Shown: piece by piece, positions 1 to 4,928 of the stretch
How positions within the stretch are numbered: the stretch's first letter is position 1
How the letters are laid out: every line of letters starts with the position of its first letter
Assembly (NCBI GenBank): GCA_015487455.1
Contig: WFPR01000092.1
Span: 1-5,230, forward strand
DNA length: 5,230 bases
Origin: Candidatus Bipolaricaulota bacterium
GTDB lineage: Bacteria > Bipolaricaulota > Bipolaricaulia > RBG-16-55-9
Reading direction: 5' to 3'
Position numbers and translations under genes: made by a program
Notes under the pieces: generated by a model
What the model was told of the DNA's origin: nothing
Database searches by the model: none
Seen by the model: only the letters and a program-made list of their open reading frames with translations

Positions 1-183
1 CCTGCGGGCCGCCCCGCCCAGGGTGCCCACGAGCAGCTCCAAGGGGACGGCCCGCAGGGGCGTCTCCACGGCCTCCACGGCGGCCTGGGCCGTCCCGACG
101 GCGGGGCTGAAACCGCCCCAGAGCCCCATCAGCAGCGCGAGCCCCGCGCCGAGCGCCCGGCGCGCCCTCGTCGCCGTCGTCAC
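1..183 (-). CDS. Secreted hypothetical protein, N-terminal fragment
   Basis: This is the first 61 codons of a gene that continues past the left edge. It starts with GTG at 183-181, one base after the dsbB stop codon, and has a good Shine-Dalgarno (GGAGGG, plus-strand 189-194) five bases upstream. The product begins with a textbook Sec signal peptide: a basic N-region (TTATRARRA), a hydrophobic core (LGAGLALLMGLWGGF, about residues 11-25), and a likely signal peptidase I site at AQA|A near residue 34. The mature part visible (VEAVETPLRAVPLELLVGTLGGAARR) has no family signature that I recognise. Position directly downstream of dsbA and dsbB suggests cotranscription and an extracytoplasmic location, possibly as a redox partner or a client, but that is inference. 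The reading frame is sound; the function is unknown. Confidence 0.72.
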   Translation of the reverse strand, partial: MTTATRARRALGAGLALLMGLWGGFSPAVGTAQAAVEAVETPLRAVPLELLVGTLGGAARR

Positions 184-184
184 A

Positions 185-664
185 TCAGCCCTCCTTGGCC
201 AACCCCGGCTTGGCTTCGGCCTCAGCGTCAGTGATCTCGCGCTCGCGGCGGAGCCCCCGCACCACCGCGACCATGAACAGCGTGATCAGCGTGAAGGCGA
301 CCAGCGACTGGAACGGGATGGTGATGAACCCCAGCCAGTTGATGTACTGCACGGTGCAGGGGACCCCCTGGGCGCAGAACGCGGGGTTCCCGAAGCCGGG
401 CACCTTCTGCTCCAGGTAGTGGTAGAGCGCGATCGTCGCCCCGATCACGCTCAGCGGCAGCACGTACAGCGCGATGGCGCGGTCGTTGCGGTAGCTGGCG
501 ATCCCGAGCACGACGACCAACGGGTACATGAAGATGCGCTGGAACCAGCAGAGCTTGCAGGGGACGAACCCCAGCACCTCGCTGTAGATGAGCGACCCGG
601 TCGTGGCGACGAGCGCCACGACCCAGGCGAAGTACAGCCCGTAGTCCTGCAGCCAGCGGGTCAT
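185..664 (-). CDS. dsbB: Disulfide bond formation protein DsbB/BdbC-type quinone reductase
   Basis: Integral membrane thiol oxidase that re-oxidises a DsbA-type partner and passes the electrons to membrane quinone. The 159-residue product has four hydrophobic spans (about 10-29, 43-58, 64-81 and 113-136), the usual DsbB topology. The first periplasmic loop carries the CxxC pair Cys36-Cys39 in PCKLCWFQR; Arg43 sits seven residues after the first Cys, the place of the quinone-associated Arg48 of E. coli DsbB. The second pair, Cys97 and Cys103, is separated by only five residues, as in the short BdbC class, not the wide spacing of E. coli DsbB. The GxxxxPFQSLVAF segment (about 112-124) is also typical of the family. 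A charged tail (about 137-159) ends in the cytoplasm. The ATG lies 4 bp after the dsbA stop with only a weak Shine-Dalgarno, suggesting translational coupling. Its partner is almost certainly the adjacent DsbA-like protein. Confidence 0.93.
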   Translation of the reverse strand: MTRWLQDYGLYFAWVVALVATTGSLIYSEVLGFVPCKLCWFQRIFMYPLVVVLGIASYRNDRAIALYVLPLSVIGATIALYHYLEQKVPGFGNPAFCAQGVPCTVQYINWLGFITIPFQSLVAFTLITLFMVAVVRGLRREREITDAEAEAKPGLAKEG

Positions 665-668
665 CGGG

Positions 669-1436
669 TCATCGCGACGCGCTCTCAGCCTCCTGGAGGG
701 CGCGCTCGAGCGCGGCCTTGAAGCTCGAGTAGGGGTACCAGCGGCGGACCATCTGGCCGTCCACGAAGAGGGTCGGCGTGCCGCGGACCCCGGCGGCCAG
801 CGCCTCCCGCTTGTCCTGGTCGACCTCCCGGCGGTAGCGGTCCTCGCGCACGCACTGCAGGAACGCCTCCTCGTCGACGTCGACCAGGGGCTTCACGTAG
901 TCGCGCACCACCTGCCGCAGCCGCTCCAGGGTCACCCACCGCTCGCGCTCGTCGCCCTGATAGCGGAACATCGCGTCGTAGTAGGGCCAGAAGGCCGCCG
1001 GGCGCTGGCGGTAGAGGCACTCGCCCGCCACGGCCGCCGTGTAGGAGTCCGGGCCGAGCGGGATCGGGAAGTGCATCACGTAAAGCTTCACCTTGCCCGT
1101 GTCGATGAAGTCCTCCTTGAAGCGATCGAACACCAAATCGTGGAACTGCTTGCAGGCGGGACACTTGAAGTCGATGAACTCGACGACGGTCACGGGGGCG
1201 TCGGGCTCGCCGAGCCGCGGCTCGTCCTCCAGGCTGAACGAGGCCGGGCCGCTTGACCCCGTGCCCAGCCCCCCACCCGTGCGGCTCTGCACCACGTAGA
1301 GCCCCACGAGCAGCACCACTACGGCCAGCACCCCGATCCCCGTGTAGGTCGTGAGGCGCTGCAACCGCTGCTCTTGAGCTCTCCTCCGATCGCGCTCCTC
1401 CTGGGTTTCCCGCTTCCTCCCCTTCCCCCTCGCCAT
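669..1436 (-). CDS. Membrane-anchored DsbA/BdbD-like thiol-disulfide oxidoreductase
   Basis: Thioredoxin-fold oxidase that introduces disulfides into exported proteins. Of 255 residues, the first 30 are highly charged and cytoplasmic (Lys/Arg/Glu-rich), followed by one membrane anchor (about 32-49), a Gly/Ser linker (about 52-66) and a DsbA-type domain (about 74-250). The active site is CPAC (Cys92-Cys95) in FIDFKCPACKQFHD, and the cis-proline is Pro221 in RGTPTLFVDG. An all-helical insertion separates them and holds two further cysteines, Cys140 (GECLYRQ) and Cys195 (FLQCVRE), which could form a structural second disulfide as in some DsbA homologues outside the E. coli type. The ATG at 1436 is supported by GAGGAGGGA at plus-strand 1442-1450. 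First gene of the leftward operon, feeding electrons to DsbB downstream. A DsbG/isomerase-like role cannot be ruled out, but pairing with dsbB favours an oxidase. Confidence 0.92.
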   Translation of the reverse strand: MARGKGRKRETQEERDRRRAQEQRLQRLTTYTGIGVLAVVVLLVGLYVVQSRTGGGLGTGSSGPASFSLEDEPRLGEPDAPVTVVEFIDFKCPACKQFHDLVFDRFKEDFIDTGKVKLYVMHFPIPLGPDSYTAAVAGECLYRQRPAAFWPYYDAMFRYQGDERERWVTLERLRQVVRDYVKPLVDVDEEAFLQCVREDRYRREVDQDKREALAAGVRGTPTLFVDGQMVRRWYPYSSFKAALERALQEAESASR

Positions 1437-1485
1437 GCCTGTCCCTCCTCATCCCGTATACGTCCGATCCGCGTGTCAGGGCTCC

Positions 1486-1494
1486 ATCTTAGCA
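1486..1494 (-). promoter_or_regulatory. Candidate extended -10 promoter for the dsb operon
   Basis: Read on the minus strand this is TGC-TAAGAT: a TGn extension followed by a -10-like hexamer (4 of 6 matches to TATAAT). It would start transcription near 1479, giving a leader of about 43 bases before the dsbA ATG. No recognisable -35 element lies at the right distance (the hexamer there is TAGCGG), which is tolerable for extended -10 promoters but keeps confidence low. Confidence 0.3.
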
Positions 1495-1523
1495 CATCGT
1501 GCGGGCTCCCGCTATGCCCACCC

Positions 1524-1552
1524 TTGACAAGCCTCCCGCGACCCGCTATAGT
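1524..1552 (+). promoter_or_regulatory. Strong sigma70-type promoter for mntR-mntH
   Basis: TTGACA (1524-1529) is a perfect -35 hexamer; after exactly 17 bases comes TATAGT (1547-1552), 5 of 6 matches to the -10 consensus. Transcription should begin near 1558-1560, about 30 bases before the mntR ATG. In DNA this GC-rich so good a match is unlikely by chance, and it sits in the only gap upstream of mntR. A promoter this strong in front of a metal repressor gene fits a unit that needs active repression. Confidence 0.8.
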
Positions 1553-1561
1553 TTCACTCGC

Positions 1562-1577
1562 CAAAGTTTGAATTTTG
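1562..1577 (+). promoter_or_regulatory. Possible operator: AT-rich imperfect palindrome after the mntR start site
   Basis: The 16 bases CAAAGTTTGAATTTTG pair in 6 of 8 symmetric positions, and lie within about 20 bases downstream of the predicted transcription start, in a conspicuously AT-rich island. DtxR/MntR repressors bind palindromes of about this size overlapping promoters. Similarity to the remembered B. subtilis MntR box is only partial (TTTG then a gap, TT, G, AA), so assignment as the binding site of the protein encoded next door is inference from position, composition and symmetry. Confidence 0.35.
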
Positions 1578-1589
1578 ATAAAGCTAAAA

Positions 1590-2282
1590 ATGCTGACGCA
1601 GACGCTGGAGGACTACCTCAAGGCGATCTACGAGATCGCGCAGGAGCGGGGCAAGGTCACGACCACGGCGCTGGCGGAGCGCCTAGGGGTGGCCCCCGCG
1701 ACGGTGACGGGGACGCTCAAGAAGCTCGCCCGCCTCAAGCTCGTGGTCCACCGGCCCTACCGGGGCGTCGAGCTGACGGAGGCCGGGCGGAAGATCGCCT
1801 TAGAAGTCATCCGCCACCATCGCCTCATCGAGCTGTATCTGCAACAAGCCCTGGGCGTCCCCTGGGATCGGGTCCACGACGAGGCGGAGAAGTGGGAGCA
1901 CGTGCTCTCCGAGGAGCTGGAGGACCGCATCGACGAGCTGCTGGGCCACCCGACCCACGACCCGCACGGCGCGCCGATCCCCGCGCGCGACGGGACGATC
2001 GCTCAACCCGAGCGCGTGCGCCTCTCGGAGCTCGTCCCCGGCCAGCGGGCCGTCATCGCCGAGGTCAGCGACCACGACCCCGAGCTGCTGCGCTACCTGG
2101 GCGCGCGGGGGCTCTACCCTCGGGTGGCGGTTCAAGTGCTGGCCAAGGAGCCGTTCGGCGGCCCCGTCGTCGTCCGCGCCGCCGGGCGGGAGCACGCCCT
2201 GGGGCGCGAGGCCGCCGACCACATCTGGGTGGAGGAGGTCCGCGACCGCGATGGCACAGCCGCTGCAGGCGCCGCCCGCTGA
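1590..2282 (+). CDS. mntR: DtxR/MntR-family metal-dependent repressor, probably Mn(II)-responsive
   Basis: Metal-sensing transcription repressor of 230 residues in three parts: a winged helix-turn-helix (about 5-62; TALAERLGVAPATVTGTLKKL is the HTH), a metal-binding dimerisation domain (about 65-135, ending in the family motif GHPTHDPHGAPIP) and a C-terminal SH3/FeoA-like domain (about 142-217). Expected ligands are visible: Asp8 (TLEDYL), His77, Glu81, His96, Glu100, Glu103 and His104 (DEAEKWEHVLS). Asp8 stands where DtxR/IdeR have Met10, and Glu100 where they have Cys102; these are the choices seen in Mn(II)-specific MntR, which supports a manganese sensor. The ATG at 1590 is chosen because MLTQTLEDYL matches the family N-terminus. 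An in-frame TTG at 1575 would add five residues, and a stop at 1569 excludes anything longer. There is no Shine-Dalgarno for either start. It overlaps mntH by 32 bases and so likely controls its own transcript. Confidence 0.9.
   Translation: MLTQTLEDYLKAIYEIAQERGKVTTTALAERLGVAPATVTGTLKKLARLKLVVHRPYRGVELTEAGRKIALEVIRHHRLIELYLQQALGVPWDRVHDEAEKWEHVLSEELEDRIDELLGHPTHDPHGAPIPARDGTIAQPERVRLSELVPGQRAVIAEVSDHDPELLRYLGARGLYPRVAVQVLAKEPFGGPVVVRAAGREHALGREAADHIWVEEVRDRDGTAAAGAAR
2231..2238 (+). promoter_or_regulatory. Ribosome binding site for mntH inside mntR
   Basis: GGAGGAGG lies within the last codons of mntR, 12 bases before the mntH ATG at 2251. The spacing is longer than usual, but the motif is strong and no other start codon in the mntH frame lies between it and 2251. 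This supports the overlapping start and translational coupling to mntR. Confidence 0.6.
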
Positions 2283-3537
2283 CCGCGCCCCTCAACCCAG
2301 CCCGCCCCATCGCCTGCCCGTTTGGTTCTACCTGGGGCCGGCCTTCCTGGTGTCCGTCGGGTACATGGACCCCGGCAACTGGGCCACGTCCCTCGAGTCG
2401 GGGAGCCGCTTCGGGTACAAGCTCCTCTGGATCGTGACGCTCTCGAGCGCCATCGCCATCCTGATGCAGGTCCTCTCGGCCAAGCTCGGGATCGTCACGG
2501 GCCGCGACCTCGCCCAGATGATGCGCGAGCGCTACTCCCCGCCCGTGCGACGGTTTCTGTTCGTGACGGCGTTTGTCGCCATGATGGCCACGGACCTCGC
2601 GGAGTTCATGGGCGTGGCGATCGCCCTCAACCTCCTCTTCGGCATCCCCCTGACGATCGCCGTCCTGCTCACGGTCTTCGACGTGCTGTTCATCTTGTGG
2701 CTGGAGCGCTTCGGGTTCCGCTGGGTCGAGATGGTCATCCTGGCGTTCGTGGCCACCATCGGGCTCGCGTACGTGGTCGAGATCGTCCTGGCCCGCCCCG
2801 ACCTCGCCGAGGTCGCCAAGAACGCGTTCCTGCCCAACACGACGATCTTCGAGAGCACGACCGCGCTCTTCCTGGCCATGGGCGTCCTGGGCGCGACCGT
2901 GATGCCGCACAATCTGTATCTGCACTCGGCCCAGGTCAAGACCCGGGTGCGGAACAACCCCGACGCGCGGGAGCGCATCATCAAGATGGCCGCGCTCGAC
3001 ACCGTGAGCGCCCTGGGGGCCGCCTGGCTGGTCAACGGGGCCATCCTGGTGATGGCCGCCTCCGTCTTCCACCAGAACGGCATCCTCGTCACGGAGATCG
3101 ACCAGGCGTACTTGACCCTGGCGCCCCTCTTAGGAAAGGCCGCCGCGCTCACGTTCGCCATTGCCCTCTTGGCTTCAGGAATCTCCAGCTCGACCACGGG
3201 GACGCTCGCGGGCCAGATCGTCTTCGAGGGCTTTCTCAACATTCGGGTCCGGAGAATCGCCCTGTTGCGCCTGGGGGTGCGGCTGCTCACCATGGCCCCG
3301 GCGGTGATCGCCGTCTTCCTGGCCGTCCGGCCCGTCTCGTTGCTCGTGCTCTCCCAAGTCATCCTGTCGATGCAGCTCCCGTTCTCGGTGATCCCGCTGG
3401 TGCGCTTCACGTCCGACCCGAAGCTCATGGGGGCGTTCGTCAACGGTCCGATCACGAAGCTCCTGGCGTGGACGAGCGCCGCGATCATCGTGATCTTGAA
3501 CGTCCTGCTGCTCATCTTCGCCGCGCTGGGCGTGTAG
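2251..3537 (+). CDS. mntH: Nramp-family Mn(II)/Fe(II) proton symporter MntH
   Basis: Inner-membrane divalent metal importer of the Nramp family, 428 residues (E. coli MntH has about 412), with about 11 hydrophobic spans. The unwound TM1 has the metal-binding signature DPGN (40-43). TM3 carries TDLAEFMG (114-121). TM6 has Ala215 and the MPH motif (218-220) in GATVMPHNLYLHS, where the Met ligand is the hallmark of Mn/Fe transporters as opposed to Mg-type or Al-type relatives. Further conserved blocks are GISSSTTGTLAGQIV (310-324) and SMQLPFSVIPLV (373-384). A Pro-rich cytoplasmic N-terminus (about 1-22) is partly encoded in the overlap with mntR. The ATG at 2251 follows an internal Shine-Dalgarno. 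Cotranscription with an MntR-like repressor makes Mn(II) the likeliest main substrate; Fe(II) or Co(II) transport is also possible for the family. The gene is intact and ends at TAG 3535-3537. Confidence 0.95.
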   Translation: MAQPLQAPPADRAPQPSPPHRLPVWFYLGPAFLVSVGYMDPGNWATSLESGSRFGYKLLWIVTLSSAIAILMQVLSAKLGIVTGRDLAQMMRERYSPPVRRFLFVTAFVAMMATDLAEFMGVAIALNLLFGIPLTIAVLLTVFDVLFILWLERFGFRWVEMVILAFVATIGLAYVVEIVLARPDLAEVAKNAFLPNTTIFESTTALFLAMGVLGATVMPHNLYLHSAQVKTRVRNNPDARERIIKMAALDTVSALGAAWLVNGAILVMAASVFHQNGILVTEIDQAYLTLAPLLGKAAALTFAIALLASGISSSTTGTLAGQIVFEGFLNIRVRRIALLRLGVRLLTMAPAVIAVFLAVRPVSLLVLSQVILSMQLPFSVIPLVRFTSDPKLMGAFVNGPITKLLAWTSAAIIVILNVLLLIFAALGV

Positions 3538-3545
3538 GCGGGCGG

Positions 3546-3574
3546 CTGACACCCGCGACGTTTTGGGCTATGCT
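3546..3574 (+). promoter_or_regulatory. Sigma70-like promoter for citrate synthase
   Basis: CTGACA (3546-3551; 5 of 6 matches to the -35 consensus) is followed after exactly 17 bases by TATGCT (3569-3574; 4 of 6 for the -10). The start would fall near 3580-3582, leaving a leader of about 85 bases. A perfect TCCC/GGGA inverted repeat with a CGAG centre (3578-3589) overlaps the expected start, and a GCTCG/CGAGC pairing (3603-3607 with 3631-3635) could form a stem in the leader. The hexamers and spacing are visible; regulation by the repeats is conjecture. Confidence 0.55.
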
Positions 3575-3653
3575 TTCTCCCCGAGGGGACGCGTTGGGCT
3601 GAGCTCGCCTTGTTAGGGGCCGCGGGAGGCCGAGCGAGGTGGATCGAGAGCGC

Positions 3654-3661
3654 GGAGGTGA
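3654..3661 (+). promoter_or_regulatory. Ribosome binding site fixing the citrate synthase start
   Basis: GGAGGTGA, almost the full anti-Shine-Dalgarno complement, ends four bases before ATG 3666. This favours 3666 over the in-frame GTG at 3639, which would add nine residues (MDRERGGEA) with no family resemblance. The GTG has its own GGGAGG nine bases upstream, so a longer minor form is not fully excluded. Confidence 0.75.
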
Positions 3662-3665
3662 AGCC

Positions 3666-4883
3666 ATGTCGAAGAAGCTGGTCGCCAAGCCCGGCGAGGT
3701 GGAGTTCGCCAAGGGCATGGAGGGCGTGATCGCCCGCGAGTCCACCAAGAGCTACGTGGACGGCGAGAACGGCAAGCTCTACTACCACGGCATCCCGATC
3801 GAGGAGCTGGCCGAGCACTCGACCTACGAGGAGACGTTCTTCCTGCTGCTCTACGATCGACTGCCGACGGAGCCGGAGCTGGCCTTCTTCAAGGAGCGCA
3901 TGGTCCAGTACCGCGATCTCCCCGATGACGTGTACGAGTTCATCGCGAGGGCTGCCCGGCGGTTCAACAGCCACCCGATGGCCGTGCTGCGGACGGCCGT
4001 CTCGATGCTGGCGCTGTTCGACGAGTCGGCCGAGGAGGACAGCCTGCCCGCCCACGAGCGCGAGGCCATTAAAATCACCTCAAAGCTGGCCACGATCGTG
4101 GCGGCCATCGGCCGCGCCCGCAAGGGGCTGGAGCCCGTCCGCCCCCGGTCCGACCTGTCGCACGCGGCCAACTTCCTCTACATGCTCTTCGGCGAGGCGC
4201 CCGACCCCTACTACGCCCGCGTCATGGACGTGATCTTAATCTTGCACGCCGACCACGGCTGCAACGCCTCGACGTTCGCCACCATCGTCGTCAAGTCGAC
4301 GCTGACCGACATGCACTCGAGCGTGGTGGCGGGGATCGGCTCGCTCAAGGGGCCGCTCCACGGCGGGGCCAACGAGCGGGTCATGAAGATGCTCCAGGAG
4401 ATCGGCGAGCCGGAGCGGGCCGAGGCGTGGGTCCTCCGGGCCCTCGAGCGGAAGCAGAAGATCATGGGCTTCGGCCACCGCGTCTACAAGACCTACGACC
4501 CCCGGGCCCGCATCCTCCACGACTACGCCGTGGAGGTCACCAAGCGGGCGGGCACAGAGAAGTACCTGAAGATCGCCGAGGCCATCGAGAAGGTCATGGT
4601 CGAGAGGCTCGGCCAGAAGGGGATCTTCCCCAACGTCGACCTCTACTCCGGCGTGGTCATGGCGTCGATGGGGATCGACACGGCGCTGTTCACGCCGATC
4701 TTCGCCGTGGCGCGGGTGGCGGGCTGGACGGCCCACGCGCTCGAACAGCGCATCGACAACCGTCTTTTCCGCCCGCGGTTCGTCTACGTCGGGCCGGAGC
4801 TCGAGCACTGGGTGCCGCTCGAGGAGCGCAAGGAGCCCGAGCAGGAGCCGACGCCGCTCAAGCCGCTGAAGAAGGAGCTGTGA
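3666..4883 (+). CDS. gltA: Citrate synthase (short, type II-like)
   Basis: Condenses acetyl-CoA with oxaloacetate to give citrate and CoA, the entry step of the TCA cycle, in the cytoplasm. The 405-residue product carries all three catalytic residues in their signatures: His232 in GPLHGGANE, His271 in GFGHRVYK and Asp325 in NVDLYSG. Oxaloacetate/CoA-binding residues are also in place: His194/His197 in LHADHGCNAST, Arg280 in DPRARIL, and Arg371 in RPRFVYVGP. The N-terminal block (GLEGVIA-type KGMEGVIARES, then KLYYHGIPIEELAE) matches the roughly 370-residue bacterial/archaeal form, not the longer NADH-sensitive E. coli enzyme, which has an extra N-terminal domain. Past the usual end is a charged, Pro-rich tail (about 386-405, EPEQEPTPLKPLKKEL). 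The start at 3666 follows a strong Shine-Dalgarno. 2-Methylcitrate synthases are close relatives and cannot be separated by eye; no propionate-pathway neighbours (prpB, prpD) are visible here. The symbol is given on general function. Confidence 0.95.
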   Translation: MSKKLVAKPGEVEFAKGMEGVIARESTKSYVDGENGKLYYHGIPIEELAEHSTYEETFFLLLYDRLPTEPELAFFKERMVQYRDLPDDVYEFIARAARRFNSHPMAVLRTAVSMLALFDESAEEDSLPAHEREAIKITSKLATIVAAIGRARKGLEPVRPRSDLSHAANFLYMLFGEAPDPYYARVMDVILILHADHGCNASTFATIVVKSTLTDMHSSVVAGIGSLKGPLHGGANERVMKMLQEIGEPERAEAWVLRALERKQKIMGFGHRVYKTYDPRARILHDYAVEVTKRAGTEKYLKIAEAIEKVMVERLGQKGIFPNVDLYSGVVMASMGIDTALFTPIFAVARVAGWTAHALEQRIDNRLFRPRFVYVGPELEHWVPLEERKEPEQEPTPLKPLKKEL

Positions 4884-4928
4884 GCCGCAAGCCGCAAAAG
4901 CGCGGAGACAGAAGGGGAGGAGGGAAGC

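Noticed and set aside
23..721. 232-codon plus-strand frame opposite the dsb genes
   Set aside because: Shadow of dsbB and the secreted protein; its His/Asp/Arg-rich sequence has no recognisable fold.
685..1452. Second 255-codon minus-strand frame over the dsbA-like gene
   Set aside because: Arg/Gly/Ala-rich shadow of the true frame, which contains CPAC, the cis-Pro motif and a membrane anchor.
1501..1512. GCGGG-CT-CCCGC inverted repeat between the divergent promoters
   Set aside because: A two-base loop cannot form a stable hairpin as written, and such GC repeats are common at this base composition.
1499..2437. Open frame of 312 codons on the plus strand over mntR and the mntH start
   Set aside because: Product is Arg/Gly/Pro/Ala low complexity and it lies in another frame of well-identified genes.
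3538..3564. Rho-independent terminator after mntH (GCGGG/CCCGC stem, then GACGTTTT)
   Set aside because: Only a 5-bp stem with a 9-base loop, and the T run is four bases long and separated from the stem by four others. Too weak to annotate as a terminator.
2532..4055. Long open frame (507 codons) on the minus strand across mntH and the start of citrate synthase
   Set aside because: It is antisense to two clear genes, crosses their intergenic region, and its translation shows no domain and odd Arg/Thr/Ser-rich composition. Long antisense frames are expected in GC-rich coding DNA.
4884..4905. Direct repeat GCCGCAA GCCGCAA and small CCGC/GCGG hairpin after citrate synthase
   Set aside because: Two 7-base copies and a 4-bp stem are within chance in GC-rich DNA and there is no T run, so neither repeat element nor terminator is supported.
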